This document shows positions 41,895 through 50,889 of a stretch of DNA of 64,000 nt, piece after piece. The translations under genes and the position numbers were made by a program. The notes beneath the pieces are model-generated. The model was not told the origin of the DNA. It did not search any database and saw nothing but the letters and a program-made list of their open reading frames with translations. The stretch is from Pseudomonas grandcourensis. GTDB taxonomy: Bacteria; Pseudomonadota; Gammaproteobacteria; Pseudomonadales; Pseudomonadaceae. The stretch spans positions 4,688,501-4,752,500 of the forward strand of contig NZ_CP150919.1 of NCBI RefSeq assembly GCF_039909015.1, written 5' to 3'. Within the stretch, counting starts at the first letter, position 1. Every line of letters starts with the position of its first letter.

Positions 41895-41920
41895 GCGGCT
41901 GAGCGAAACGGTTCAGCCGC
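41895..41920 (+). terminator. Hairpin between anr and apt
   Basis: Perfect arms GCGGCTGA/TCAGCCGC flank a ten-base loop, 12 bases after the anr stop codon. No T-run follows, and TATACT (41924-41929) directly after could be part of the apt promoter, so termination is uncertain. Confidence 0.5.
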
Positions 41921-41960
41921 CGTTATACTGCATCGTTTGCAGCCCTGCCAGGACACCACG

Positions 41961-42509
41961 ATGGTCTTCGACTCCTTCGACATCAAATCCCTCATCCGCC
42001 CTGTCATCGACTTCCCGAAACCGGGTGTGATCTTTCGCGACATCACCCCGCTGTTCCAGTCGCCCACGGCCCTGCGCCTGGTGATGGACAGCTTCGCCCA
42101 CCGTTACGTCGAGGCTGACTTCACCCACATCGGCGCGATGGACGCCCGTGGTTTCCTGATCGGTTCGGTGCTGGCCTATCAGTTGAACAAGCCGCTGGTG
42201 CTGTTCCGCAAGCAAGGCAAACTGCCGGCTGAAGTGTTGGCCGAGGGCTATGCGACCGAATACGGCGAAGCCTTCCTGGAGGTGCACGCCGACAGCCTGT
42301 GTGAAGGGGATTCGGTGGTGATGTTCGATGACCTGATCGCCACCGGCGGCACCCTGATTGCCGCCGCCAACCTGATCCGCCGCATGGGCGCCCGGGTGCA
42401 TGAAGCGGCGGCGATCATCGATCTGCCGGAACTGGGCGGCTCGCAGCGTCTGGAAGACATGGGCATTCCTACGTTCTGCCTGACGCAGTTTGCGTTGAGC
42501 GATAAGTAA
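41961..42509 (+). CDS. apt: Adenine phosphoribosyltransferase
   Basis: Apt converts adenine and PRPP to AMP in purine salvage. The 182-residue protein has the PRPP-binding signature [31 protein letters not shown] lies near the N terminus and [11 protein letters not shown] in the core, all typical of Apt. The ATG at 41961 follows CCAGGACACC and gives the standard length; the longer frame is spurious. Confidence 0.96.
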   Translation: MVFDSFDIKSLIRPVIDFPKPGVIFRDITPLFQSPTALRLVMDSFAHRYVEADFTHIGAMDARGFLIGSVLAYQLNKPLVLFRKQGKLPAEVLAEGYATEYGEAFLEVHADSLCEGDSVVMFDDLIATGGTLIAAANLIRRMGARVHEAAAIIDLPELGGSQRLEDMGIPTFCLTQFALSDK

Positions 42510-42521
42510 GCGGCGCCTGTC

Positions 42522-42629
42522 CTGACGCCATTGCGGGCAAGCCACGCTCCCACAGGAATCTGCGGCGTACACAAATCTTGTGCATGACAAAGAACACTGT
42601 GGGAGCGAGCTTGCTCGCGATGGCGTCAG
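42522..42629. repeat. REP pair, one arm degenerate
   Basis: The right arm is a full REP (CTGTGGGAGCGAGCTTGCTC...). The left arm is a diverged copy (CTGACGCCATTGCGGGCAAG...). It separates the convergent genes apt and the acyl-CoA dehydrogenase gene. Confidence 0.8.
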
Positions 42630-42657
42630 CGGCAACACCAGTAAATTCAAGATCGGT

Positions 42658-43806
42658 TCAAAGCCCCATCTGCTTGCTGATGATCTCGTTCATCACTTCC
42701 CGCGTCCCGCCGCCAATCGACAGGATCCGGTTGTCGCGGTACAGCCGCTCCACCAGACTCTCGCGCATGTAACCCAGCCCACCGAGTATCTGCACCGCAT
42801 CGGTGACGATCCGGTCTGCGGTATCCGTCGCAAAATTCTTGGCCATGGAAATCTCCTTGATCACGCTCTGCCCCGCCGCCATTTTCGCCGCCTGGCGGTA
42901 AGTGAATTCCCGGGACACTTCCAGCGCGGTCGCCATCTCGGCGAGGCGATGCTTGATCACCTGAAACTTGCCGATCGGCTTGCCAAAGGCTTCGCGCTGG
43001 CGCGCCCATTTCAGGCTCTCTTCCAGCGCCAGCTGTGCAGTCATGTTGGCCATCAACGCCAGGGCCAGGCGTTCGCTCTGAAAGTTGCCCATGATGCAGG
43101 CAAAGCCCATGTTCTCGGCGCCGATCAGGTTACCTGCAGGCACCCGGCAATCATCGAAGAACAGTTCAGCGGTGTCTGACGCCCACCAGCCCATTTTCTT
43201 CAGCTGCCGTCCTACGGTGAAACCGGGCGTGCCCTTCTCGATCAGCAGCAGGCTGATGCCACCGAAACCCGGCTCGCCTGTTCGCACCGCGACGGTATAG
43301 AAATCCGCGCGCACGCCGCTGGTGATAAAGGTCTTGCTGCCACTGACCCGGTAGAAATCGCCGTCGCGCACGGCACGGGTTTGCAGGTTGGCGACGTCGG
43401 AACCGCCCCCAGGCTCGGTGATGGCCAGGGCGCTGATCTTCTCTCCCGACAGCACCTGGGGCAGCACACGATCTCGTACTTCGGGTCGGGCCCACTTGAG
43501 AATGGGCGGCAAGCCGATATCCAGCGAGCCCAGGCCGGCAACCAGACCGCCTGAACCGCAGCGCATCAACTCTTCACTGGCGGCAACCTTGGCAAACAGA
43601 TCCCCTTCGTGACTGCCTCCGTAAGCCTCCGGGTAGCCGATGCCGAGAATCCCTGCCGCGCCGGCCTTGAGGTAGAGCTCGCGAGGAAAGCTTTCGGCTT
43701 CTTCCCACTGGTCGATATCAGGAAGGATCTCGCGTTCGACGAAACGTCTGACGCTGTCACGGACCAATTGGTGGCTGGGGTCGAAGTATTCCTGAAAGGC
43801 AGACAT
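42658..43806 (-). CDS. Acyl-CoA dehydrogenase family protein
   Basis: The 382-residue flavoprotein is of the acyl-CoA dehydrogenase fold. The N-terminal helical domain ends with IGYPEAYGGSHEGD. The beta domain has ALAITEPGGGSDVAN and FITSGVRADF. The C-terminal helical domain has QILGGLGYMRESLVERLYRD, containing the region of the catalytic base. It abstracts the alpha proton of an acyl-CoA and passes electrons to ETF. The chain-length or branched substrate cannot be read. Its position next to recR matches a Pseudomonas gene linked to acyclic terpene use, but no other genes of that pathway are here. Start MSAFQEYFDPSHQLV. Confidence 0.92.
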   Translation of the reverse strand: MSAFQEYFDPSHQLVRDSVRRFVEREILPDIDQWEEAESFPRELYLKAGAAGILGIGYPEAYGGSHEGDLFAKVAASEELMRCGSGGLVAGLGSLDIGLPPILKWARPEVRDRVLPQVLSGEKISALAITEPGGGSDVANLQTRAVRDGDFYRVSGSKTFITSGVRADFYTVAVRTGEPGFGGISLLLIEKGTPGFTVGRQLKKMGWWASDTAELFFDDCRVPAGNLIGAENMGFACIMGNFQSERLALALMANMTAQLALEESLKWARQREAFGKPIGKFQVIKHRLAEMATALEVSREFTYRQAAKMAAGQSVIKEISMAKNFATDTADRIVTDAVQILGGLGYMRESLVERLYRDNRILSIGGGTREVMNEIISKQMGL

Positions 43807-43897
43807 CGGCGAGCTCCACTGAAGGGGTCAGTGAAGTTAACCGAGCGCTTGCTTGGTTTTCAACAATATTGTGTGAGTCAGGTAGACCGAGGTGCCC

Positions 43898-43980
43898 TTA
43901 TCGCGAGCAGGCTCGCTCCTACATCGGTTTTGTGTGCACCGCAGACCCCCTGTGGGAGCGAGCCTGCTCGCGAAGGCGTC
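43898..43980. repeat. REP pair in inverted orientation
   Basis: TCGCGAGCAGGCTCGCTCCT faces CTGTGGGAGCGAGCCTGCTC across about 30 bases, between recR and the acyl-CoA dehydrogenase gene. Confidence 0.88.
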
Positions 43981-43997
43981 AGCCCGAACAACACAAA

Positions 43998-44600
43998 TTA
44001 CAGAGTGATCGGCTTACGCCCGGCAAACGAATGCGCCAGCGTTCCGCCATCCACCAGTTCCAGCTCGCCACCCAGCGGTACGCCGTGGGCGATACGCGAG
44101 GCAATCAGGCCTTTGCTGCTGAGCAATTGGGCGATGTAGTGCGCCGTGGCTTCACCTTCCACGGTCGGGTTGGTGGCCAGGATGACTTCGGCGAAGGTGC
44201 CAGCCTCTTCGATCCGCACCATCAACTGCGGAATGCCGATGGCTTCCGGCCCCAAGCCGTCGAGCGGCGACAGATGCCCCTTGAGCACGAAATAGCGCCC
44301 GCGAAAACCCGTCTGCTCCACCGCATAGACGTCCATCGGGCCTTCCACCACGCAGAGCAAGGTGTCATCGCGACGGGTATCGGCGCATTGCGGACACAGA
44401 TCATCTTCCGTCAGCGTACGGCACAAGCGGCAGTGACCGACCCCTTCCATGGCCTGGCTCAGGGCCAGCGCCAGGCGCGAGCCGCCGCTGCGGTCACGCT
44501 CGAGCAACTGCAACGCCATGCGCTGGGCGGTTTTCTGACCCACGCCTGGCAAAATTCGCAGGGCGTCGATCAGTTGGCGAATCAAAGGGCTGAAGCTCAT
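43998..44600 (-). CDS. recR: Recombination mediator protein RecR
   Basis: RecR works with RecO and RecF to load RecA at gaps. The 200-residue protein has an N-terminal helix-hairpin-helix ([20 protein letters not shown]) and a zinc finger [17 protein letters not shown] Toprim domain begins [15 protein letters not shown], and the Walker-B-like end is [21 protein letters not shown] use the ATG at 44600 ([14 protein letters not shown]), the family start. In many bacteria it follows dnaX-ybaB directly; here an oxidoreductase gene intervenes. Confidence 0.96.
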   Translation of the reverse strand: MSFSPLIRQLIDALRILPGVGQKTAQRMALQLLERDRSGGSRLALALSQAMEGVGHCRLCRTLTEDDLCPQCADTRRDDTLLCVVEGPMDVYAVEQTGFRGRYFVLKGHLSPLDGLGPEAIGIPQLMVRIEEAGTFAEVILATNPTVEGEATAHYIAQLLSSKGLIASRIAHGVPLGGELELVDGGTLAHSFAGRKPITL

Positions 44601-44679
44601 GGTGGAAAAGTCCGACAAAACAACGAGACGCGGTTTATACCCGCGCCTCGGTTGAGCGTCAAATTGCAGCGTGAATTAC

Positions 44680-45711
44680 TCAGTCCCGGGAAACCCGAAC
44701 CACCAGTTTGCCGAAGTTGCGCCCTTCCAGCATGCCGATGAACGCATCGGGCGCCTGCTCCAGGCCATCGACCACGTCTTCGCGGAACTTCACCTTGCCA
44801 TCGCGCACCCAAGGCGCCATGGCACTGAGGAACTCCGGCTGGCGATCACCATAGTCATCGAACACGATGAAGCCCTGGATGCGCACCCGCTTGGTCAACA
44901 GGGTGCGCTGCAACAGTGGCAGGCGATCCGGGCCGCTCGGCGCCTCATGGGCGTTATAGGAAGCGATCAAGCCGCAGAGTGGAATCCGCGCCTTGGGATT
45001 GAGCAACGGCACCACGGCGTCGAACACCTTGCCACCGACGTTTTCATAATAAATGTCGATGCCCTTGGGACAGGCTTGCGCCAGTTCTTCAGCAAAATCC
45101 GGGCTCCTGTGATCGATGCAGGCGTCGAAGCCCAACTCGTCGACCACATAACGGCACTTTTTCGCACCACCCGCCACACCAACCACGTGCAGGCCCTTGA
45201 TCTTCGCCACCTGGCCGACCACCGAACCCACCGCGCCGGACGCCGCTGCAACCACCAGGGTTTCGCCGGCCTTCGGCTGGCCGATGTCCATCAGGCCCAT
45301 GTACGCGGTCATGCCCGGCATCCCCAGCACCCCGAGGGCCATCGAAGGGCTTGGCAGCGCGGGAATCGGAATGATGCTGCGACCGTCATTGATGCTGTGG
45401 CTTTGCCAACCGGTGGCACCGACCACCAGATCACCTTCCTGAAACTTCGGGTTGAGCGAGCGCTCGACCCGGCTGACAGCGCCCCCGGTCATGACTTCGC
45501 CGATTTCCACCGGTGCGGCGTAGGACGGTGCGTCACTCATGCGTCCGCGCATGTAGGGGTCCAGCGACAGGAAAACGGTCTTGAGCAGCACCTGACCGTC
45601 GGCCAGGTCCGGCAACGCCACCCTCTCCATCCGGAAGTTTTCCGACGTTGGCGCGCCTACCGGGCGAGAGGCCAGGACAATGCGTTGATTGAGGGTCATG
45701 GGGTCGGACAT
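44680..45711 (-). CDS. NADP-dependent oxidoreductase, MDR/leukotriene-dehydrogenase type
   Basis: The 343-residue zinc-free medium-chain reductase resembles CurA and prostaglandin reductases. FLSLDPYMRGRMSD lies near residue 50. The nucleotide-binding motif is AAASGAVGSVVGQVAKIKG, and IYYENVGGKVFDAVVPLL follows, all typical of the subfamily. The substrates are alpha,beta-unsaturated ketones or aldehydes; the native one is unknown. AGGAGACGCTGCC precedes the ATG. It lies between ybaB and recR on the same strand but is cut off from ybaB by a strong terminator and a REP pair. Confidence 0.92.
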   Translation of the reverse strand: MSDPMTLNQRIVLASRPVGAPTSENFRMERVALPDLADGQVLLKTVFLSLDPYMRGRMSDAPSYAAPVEIGEVMTGGAVSRVERSLNPKFQEGDLVVGATGWQSHSINDGRSIIPIPALPSPSMALGVLGMPGMTAYMGLMDIGQPKAGETLVVAAASGAVGSVVGQVAKIKGLHVVGVAGGAKKCRYVVDELGFDACIDHRSPDFAEELAQACPKGIDIYYENVGGKVFDAVVPLLNPKARIPLCGLIASYNAHEAPSGPDRLPLLQRTLLTKRVRIQGFIVFDDYGDRQPEFLSAMAPWVRDGKVKFREDVVDGLEQAPDAFIGMLEGRNFGKLVVRVSRD

Positions 45712-45811
45712 GGCAGCGTCTCCTGTGATCGATGGGGTTCAGTGATATAGGGAGCAGACCTTTGTGGCGGTATGGCGTTCGATGTGTTTTCAGTTGGACC
45801 GGGGTGAATTC

Positions 45812-45877
45812 TTCGCGAGCAGGCTCCCACATTTGGAATGCAACACCCTGTGGGAGCGAGCTTGCTCGCGATGGCGG
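45812..45877. repeat. REP pair, one arm shortened
   Basis: TTCGCGAGCAGGCTCCCACA and a full-length opposite arm (CTGTGGGAGCGAGCTTGCTC...) lie between ybaB and the oxidoreductase gene. Confidence 0.85.
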
Positions 45878-45911
45878 CATACCTGTCACCACCAACCCAA
45901 TAGCCAGAAAC

Positions 45912-45942
45912 AAAAATGCCAGGCGCTATGCCTGGCATTTTT
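45912..45942 (-). terminator. Terminator of dnaX-ybaB
   Basis: The hairpin AAAAATGCCAGGC...GCCTGGCATTTTT is T-rich on both strands, 27 bases after the ybaB stop codon. Confidence 0.92.
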
Positions 45943-45969
45943 GTAACTCATCTGCCGCCTGAAGGCGAA

Positions 45970-46308
45970 TCAGAATGGCAGTTTCATGCCCGGCGGCAGT
46001 TGCATGCCGGCAGTCACGCTGCCCATCTTGTCCTGGCTGTTGGCTTCGATCTTGCGCACGGCATCGTTGACCGCGGAGGCGATGACCGCTTCCAGCATTT
46101 CCTTGTCGTCTTCGCTCATGCCTTCGACCAGGCTCGGGTCGATGGTCACGCTCTTGACGTCATGACGACCGGTCATCACCACGGTGACCATATCGCCACC
46201 GGCCTTACCGGTGACTTCGGCGTTGGCCAGTTCTTCCTGCATCTTGGCCATTTTTTCCTGCATCTGCTGCGCCTGCTTCATCAGGCCGGCCATGCCACCT
46301 TTCATCAT
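45970..46308 (-). CDS. ybaB: YbaB/EbfC nucleoid-associated protein
   Basis: The 112-residue protein begins [20 protein letters not shown], a Met/Gln-rich helix. The core has [20 protein letters not shown] and VNDAVRKIE. It binds DNA as a dimer without strong sequence preference. The start at 46308 follows GAGGTGATTACC; the frame extension by three codons lacks support. It lies 67 bases downstream of dnaX, the usual dnaX-ybaB arrangement. Confidence 0.94.
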   Translation of the reverse strand: MMKGGMAGLMKQAQQMQEKMAKMQEELANAEVTGKAGGDMVTVVMTGRHDVKSVTIDPSLVEGMSEDDKEMLEAVIASAVNDAVRKIEANSQDKMGSVTAGMQLPPGMKLPF

Positions 46309-46375
46309 GGTAATCACCTCAAAAGTACTTGGATTAATACAGCGCCCGGCCCATGCGGCCGGGCACCTTCAGTTA

Positions 46376-48445
46376 TTAGCCCTGAGCGACCAGGGCGTCG
46401 ACAGGTTCAATAGTATCGTTACGGACCACCGCACCGAACTGCTGCATCATTTGCTGGATGAACGGATCACCGTGGATCGATTCCTCCGCCTCGCGCTGAC
46501 GGTTGGCGCGGCGGCGCGAAGCCGCTTGTGCCGGGGTTTCCTGCTCGGGCTTGATCAGCTCGATGCTCAGGGTCAGTGTGCGCTGGTGATACTGGTTCAG
46601 CGCATCGTTGAGGCGACGCTGTTGAGTGGCATTGAACAAGGCACTGTGGGCCGGGTCCAGGTGCATCAGCCAGTTGTCGCCATCCACCGCGATCAGCGTG
46701 CAGTTGGCGGCGATGCTGCCGGTCATGCCGGAGATCGGCAATTTCGGGAACAGCTCCAGCCATTGCAGGGCCAGACCGGTGGCCGGCATGGCCGCAGGCT
46801 CAGGTTCGGGCTCCGGAGCCGGGTCGGCGGCATGCTCACTGGCCAGTTCGTCGAGGTAACTGTAGGCCGAATCCATGTCCGGCTCGATGTAATCTTCGTC
46901 AAGCGGCGGCTCGTCATCCAGGTCCATGCCCGGCGTCGCGGCATCGACTTCGGCCACCGAAGGTTCCGGGATCGGCGCGGCGGCCCACTCCGGGGCGTCC
47001 GGCACCACGCTGTCCGGCGTCGGCAACGGCATCGGCGGTAATTCGGGTTGTTCGCTGGCGGTTTCCAGCACCGGCTCCGCCGCCGATTGCTGGACGGGCG
47101 CTTGCTCGACCGGGTCATTCCACGGCAGGTCGACCACCTCTTCGACCACAGCCGCTTCAACCACAGGCACAGACGCAGGTTCCGGCACAACGACCGGCGC
47201 AACCGGTTCCGGTACAGGCGCTGGCGCAGCCGCAATCGGGGCAACGGCCGCAGCGACTACCGGCGCAACAACCGACGCGGCAGCCACTGAGTTTGCGGAA
47301 TCAACTGTGGCCTGGCTGATCCCCACTGGCTTTAGCGGTTGCCTCGGGGCATCCGCGGTGTCTGCGGGCCGGAACGCCAGCATCCGCAGCAACACCATTT
47401 CAAAGCCGCCCCGGGGATCCGGCGCCAGCGGCAGGTCGCGGCGGCCGATCAGGCCCATCTGGTAGTAGAACTGCACATCTTCGGCCGGCAACGCCTGGGC
47501 CAGTGCCAGCACGCGATCACGGTCGCCGTGACCGTTGTCGACGCCTTCCGGCAAGGCCTGGGCGATGGCAACGCGGTGCAGCACATTGAGAATTTCCGAG
47601 AGCACGCCGTTCCAGTCCGGGCCTTGTTCGGCCAGGTGGCGGACGGCTTCGAGCAATGCCTTGGCATCGCCTTCGATCAGCGCATGCAGCACGTCGTAGA
47701 CCTGCCCGTGATCGAGGGTCCCGAGCATCGCCCGCACGTCGGCGGCCATGACCTTGCCTTCACCGAAGGCAATCGCCTGGTCGGTCAGGCTCATGGCATC
47801 ACGCATCGACCCGTCGGCGGCACGGCCCAACAGCCACAGCGCATCGTCCTCGAACGGCACGTTCTCGACACCCAGAACGTGGGTCAGGTGCTCGACAACG
47901 CGCTCCGGCGTCATGTTCTTCAGGGAGAACTGCAGGCACCGCGACAGAATCGTTGCAGGAAGTTTCTGCGGATCAGTGGTCGCCAGGATGAACTTGACGT
48001 AGGGTGGCGGCTCTTCAAGGGTTTTGAGCAGTGCGTTGAAGGAATGGCTGGAGAGCATGTGCACTTCGTCGATCAGGTAGACCTTGAAGCGCCCACGGCT
48101 CGGGGCGTACTGCACGTTGTCGAGCAATTCGCGGGTATCTTCGACCTTGGTGCGGCTCGCGGCGTCGATCTCGATCAGGTCGACAAAGCGGCCTTCGTCG
48201 ATTTCGCGACACACCGAGCACTCGCCACAGGGGGTCGAAGTGATACCTGTCTCGCAGTTAAGGCATTTGGCAATGATCCGCGCGATGGTGGTCTTGCCGA
48301 CCCCACGGGTACCGGTAAAGAGGTAGGCGTGGTGCAGCCGCTGGCTGTCCAAGGCATTGATCAGAGCCTTGAGCACATGGGTCTGGCCGACCATTTCGCG
48401 GAACGAGCGCGGACGCCATTTACGTGCAAGAACCTGATAACTCAT
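46376..48445 (-). CDS. dnaX: DNA polymerase III subunits gamma and tau
   Basis: DnaX is the clamp-loader ATPase and, as full-length tau, links the polymerase cores and helicase. The 689-residue protein has Walker A GTRGVGKTTIAR, a zinc module CLNCETGITSTPCGECSVC, Walker B DEVHMLS and the sensor region TTDPQKLPATILSRC. Residues about 375-560 are an Ala/Pro/Glu/Val-rich linker. The tau C-terminal domain follows. I see no A-AAA-AAG slippery heptamer like that of E. coli, so any short gamma form would need another mechanism. Start MSYQVLARKWRPRSFREMVG is canonical. Confidence 0.96.
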   Translation of the reverse strand: MSYQVLARKWRPRSFREMVGQTHVLKALINALDSQRLHHAYLFTGTRGVGKTTIARIIAKCLNCETGITSTPCGECSVCREIDEGRFVDLIEIDAASRTKVEDTRELLDNVQYAPSRGRFKVYLIDEVHMLSSHSFNALLKTLEEPPPYVKFILATTDPQKLPATILSRCLQFSLKNMTPERVVEHLTHVLGVENVPFEDDALWLLGRAADGSMRDAMSLTDQAIAFGEGKVMAADVRAMLGTLDHGQVYDVLHALIEGDAKALLEAVRHLAEQGPDWNGVLSEILNVLHRVAIAQALPEGVDNGHGDRDRVLALAQALPAEDVQFYYQMGLIGRRDLPLAPDPRGGFEMVLLRMLAFRPADTADAPRQPLKPVGISQATVDSANSVAAASVVAPVVAAAVAPIAAAPAPVPEPVAPVVVPEPASVPVVEAAVVEEVVDLPWNDPVEQAPVQQSAAEPVLETASEQPELPPMPLPTPDSVVPDAPEWAAAPIPEPSVAEVDAATPGMDLDDEPPLDEDYIEPDMDSAYSYLDELASEHAADPAPEPEPEPAAMPATGLALQWLELFPKLPISGMTGSIAANCTLIAVDGDNWLMHLDPAHSALFNATQQRRLNDALNQYHQRTLTLSIELIKPEQETPAQAASRRRANRQREAEESIHGDPFIQQMMQQFGAVVRNDTIEPVDALVAQG

Positions 48446-48569
48446 CGAAAACCGTCGCAGCGAAGGAAGCAGAAGCGGCTAATGCTAGCGGAGCAAGGGA
48501 CAAATTGCATCCGGTGCGCTCGTGTATTGTGGCTAAGCTGCACATCGGGGGGCTATTAACGGAGTGTTT

Positions 48570-49367
48570 ATGCGGCTGGCCTTGGGGGCATTGCTGTTGA
48601 TCAGCCTGGACGGCGTGGCTGCGCAAGCACCGCTGCGCTTCGTGATAACCGACAGCTGGACCATGCCCATGGTGCAGATTGAACGGGACAAACCGACCCA
48701 GGGCATCCTGTATGACGTGATGCTCAGCCTCGCGACCCAGGTCGGCGTACCGGCCGAATTCCATGTATTGCCCCGCAGGCGCATACAAAGCGCCATGGAT
48801 CAAGGCGAGGTCGATGTCCGCTGTTATGTCGCGCAATCGTGGCTGCCCGAGCAGCCTGGCGATTATCTCTGGAGCATCCCGCTCTTCATTCAACCTGACG
48901 TGTTGATCACCCGGCATGCGCCGCCCGGTACAGTCAACCCCGCCGACCTGCCGCAACAGACCATTGGCACCGTACTGGGCTACAGCTACCCGACCCTGCA
49001 GCCGCTGTTCGACACCGGCCAACTGCAGCGTGACGACGCACGCAATCAGGAACAAGTGCTGGAAAAACTCCTGGCCGGCCGCAATGACTATGCCGTCAGC
49101 AATCAATGGAGCCTGGACTGGTTCAATCACCGCCTGCTGCCGGAGCAGCAACTGCAAGGCGTGGCAGTGCTGCAGGAACACCGTATCGGCTGCTACGTTC
49201 GCAACGACCCACAGCTCCCGGTGCAGAACATCCTGCGCACCCTGACACGGATGAAGATGTCCGGGGAAATCGATGAGATTGTTCGGCTGTATATCGGTGG
49301 CGAGCCTGCGGCTGTGGATAAACCGCAAACGGCAAAAAACCGCCCCGGAGAAGATCCTGGCAGCTAG
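48570..49367 (+). CDS. Periplasmic solute-binding protein-like (SBP family 3)
   Basis: The 265-residue precursor begins with a signal peptide (MRLALGALLLISLDGVAAQA). The mature part starts PLRFVITDSWTMPM and continues GILYDVMLSLATQVGVPAEF, HVLPRRRIQSAMDQGEVDV and IGTVLGYSYPTLQ, the pattern of family 3 amino-acid-binding proteins. GGAG lies five bases before the ATG at 48570; a GTG two codons earlier is less likely. No permease or ATPase is adjacent. Such orphan proteins in Pseudomonas may feed a remote transporter or a signalling protein. It diverges from dnaX and converges on the 4.5S RNA gene. Confidence 0.85.
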   Translation: MRLALGALLLISLDGVAAQAPLRFVITDSWTMPMVQIERDKPTQGILYDVMLSLATQVGVPAEFHVLPRRRIQSAMDQGEVDVRCYVAQSWLPEQPGDYLWSIPLFIQPDVLITRHAPPGTVNPADLPQQTIGTVLGYSYPTLQPLFDTGQLQRDDARNQEQVLEKLLAGRNDYAVSNQWSLDWFNHRLLPEQQLQGVAVLQEHRIGCYVRNDPQLPVQNILRTLTRMKMSGEIDEIVRLYIGGEPAAVDKPQTAKNRPGEDPGS

Positions 49368-49389
49368 CGAAAGTCTGAATTCAGAAAGA

Positions 49390-49409
49390 TAACGCGAGAG
49401 AACACTCGC
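49390..49409 (-). terminator. Terminator of the 4.5S RNA gene
   Basis: On the minus strand, arms ACGCGAG/CTCGCGT with a short loop are followed by TATCTTTCT, about 10 bases past the RNA. Confidence 0.75.
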
Positions 49410-49419
49410 GTGGCGTTAA

Positions 49420-49532
49420 GGTGGTAACCCCACCAGCCACACCCCGGCACACAATGTTCCCGCTGTGGCTGCTTCCTTCCGGATCTGACCAGGTTCACGG
49501 GTAATCGTTGCGGGGGGACCGATGGGGTCACC
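49420..49532 (-). ncRNA. ffs: Signal recognition particle 4.5S RNA
   Basis: The minus strand carries the invariant SRP domain IV: GGTCAGATCCGGAAGGAAGC followed by AGCC, giving the GGAA tetraloop and the asymmetric loop bound by Ffh. The ends GGTGACCCC and GGGGTTACCACC pair over the length of the molecule to form the long hairpin of bacterial 4.5S RNA. Mature ends are approximate. The Ffh-4.5S particle targets ribosomes making membrane proteins to FtsY. A promoter and a terminator flank it. Confidence 0.95.
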
Positions 49533-49564
49533 ATAACGACGCTCACCTGTCGGCGAGCCGCGCC

Positions 49565-49592
49565 ATTGTACCTATCTGATGCGAAGTTACAA
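49565..49592 (-). promoter_or_regulatory. Sigma70 promoter of ffs
   Basis: On the minus strand TTGTAA and TACAAT are separated by 16 bases. The predicted start is about 25 bases before the RNA 5' end, which would leave a leader to be trimmed, as in other bacteria. Confidence 0.7.
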
Positions 49593-49635
49593 CCGTTGGT
49601 TTCGGATTAAAAATATGAGGGGCTTCAAGCACTTG

Positions 49636-50802
49636 CTATTGCGCCTCTAGCACCTCGTCCGCCCTGCCGCCCTCCTGCTGAATCACCAGGTGAATAAAGT
49701 GCAGCTTGGCAATGACCGCTGTCGGCAGGACGAACGGATAGAAATCCGGCTGCCCCATGCTGCGTGACAATTCGTTGAGCATGCCCGCCAGTTCGATCCA
49801 CGCATTGACGAACGACAGGAACGCCGCGCCGCCGGGATGCTGCGGATCGTAGAGGGTTTCAGGCGGAAACGGCTGATAGTCGAAGTCCATTTCCCGGGCA
49901 CTCATGCCAAAGCCCAGCGCGGTGTCCACCGCATCCATCATGTGCAGGTAATGGGCCCAGGTTTCGGCCCAGTCTTCCCACGGGTGCATGGTGGCGTAGG
50001 CGCTGACGTAGCGCTGCTGCCAGTCAAGCGGTGCGCCCTGCTGATAATGCCGTTCGAGGGCTTCGGCATAGCTGGCGCGCTCATCGCCGAACAAACCGCG
50101 AAAAGGCTCAAGCCACTGGCTATTGGCGATCAATCGATCCCAGTAGTAATGCCCTACTTCGTGACGAAAATGCCCGAGCAGCGTGCGATAGGGTTCGTGC
50201 ATTTGTACCCGCACCTGTTCGCGGTGGGCATCGTCGGCTTCCTTGATATCGAGGGTGACCAGGCCGTTGGCGTGTCCGGTGGTCGGCGGTTTACCTTCGA
50301 GGTCAACACCGATGAAATCGAAGGCGAGGCCGGTGTCTTCATCGACGCTCTTGGGAATCACCTGCAACCCCAGGCTGAGCAGTTGCGCGACCAGACGCCG
50401 CTTGGCGGTTTCCACCTTGCGCCAGCGCTCGTGGTTGTCAGTGATCGTCAGGTCGGGAATGGTGCGATTGAGGTTGCAGGCGATGCACAAGACGTCATGG
50501 TCATTGGCAGGCAGCAACCAATTACAGGCCGCCGGGGAGTCGAGATTGGCGCAGCGTCGAAACAGGCCTGCCCCGGGATCGGCATCCAGCAGCCAGGTGC
50601 CCGCCGGCGCACCCGGTTGTAGCGCAGACAAGCGACTCTGCTCCGGCTGATAACCCAACGCTGCCGAACAGGCCAGGCACTGGCTGTTGCGAAAGAACAG
50701 CGATTGCCCGCAACGACAGGACCAGACCTTGCTGTTGCGCGAATTTTCGACCGTGAACGGCGCGGCAATGCGCGAGCTGAGCTGCTCGAAGAACGGGTAC
50801 AT
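49636..50802 (-). CDS. Putative zinc-binding metallopeptidase
   Basis: The 388-residue cytosolic protein begins with a four-cysteine zinc ribbon (WSCRCGQSLFFRNSQCLACSA, residues about 28-49). The catalytic motif HEVGH (His214, Glu215, His218) lies in LLGHFRHEVGHYYWDRL. Downstream DWAETWAHYLHMMDAVDTA has acidic and His residues that may complete zinc binding. This architecture is widespread in proteobacteria and has no established substrate. GGGAGAGATC precedes the ATG. It is monocistronic, with a REP-class palindrome upstream. Confidence 0.85.
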   Translation of the reverse strand: MYPFFEQLSSRIAAPFTVENSRNSKVWSCRCGQSLFFRNSQCLACSAALGYQPEQSRLSALQPGAPAGTWLLDADPGAGLFRRCANLDSPAACNWLLPANDHDVLCIACNLNRTIPDLTITDNHERWRKVETAKRRLVAQLLSLGLQVIPKSVDEDTGLAFDFIGVDLEGKPPTTGHANGLVTLDIKEADDAHREQVRVQMHEPYRTLLGHFRHEVGHYYWDRLIANSQWLEPFRGLFGDERASYAEALERHYQQGAPLDWQQRYVSAYATMHPWEDWAETWAHYLHMMDAVDTALGFGMSAREMDFDYQPFPPETLYDPQHPGGAAFLSFVNAWIELAGMLNELSRSMGQPDFYPFVLPTAVIAKLHFIHLVIQQEGGRADEVLEAQ

Positions 50803-50889
50803 GGCGATCTCTCCCTGGGGCTTGCAGAGACTAGATCATTACCGTGACAAGATCGTTCCCACACGCAATACCATCCCTGAGCAAATTTA

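Noticed and set aside
41895..41929. anr-apt hairpin as a strong terminator
   Set aside because: The stem is perfect, but no T-run follows and a -10-like TATACT begins four bases later, so its role stays open.
46376..48445. Programmed frameshift site in dnaX
   Set aside because: I looked for an A-AAA-AAG type heptamer followed by a hairpin and saw none in the gene, so I do not claim a gamma-producing frameshift.
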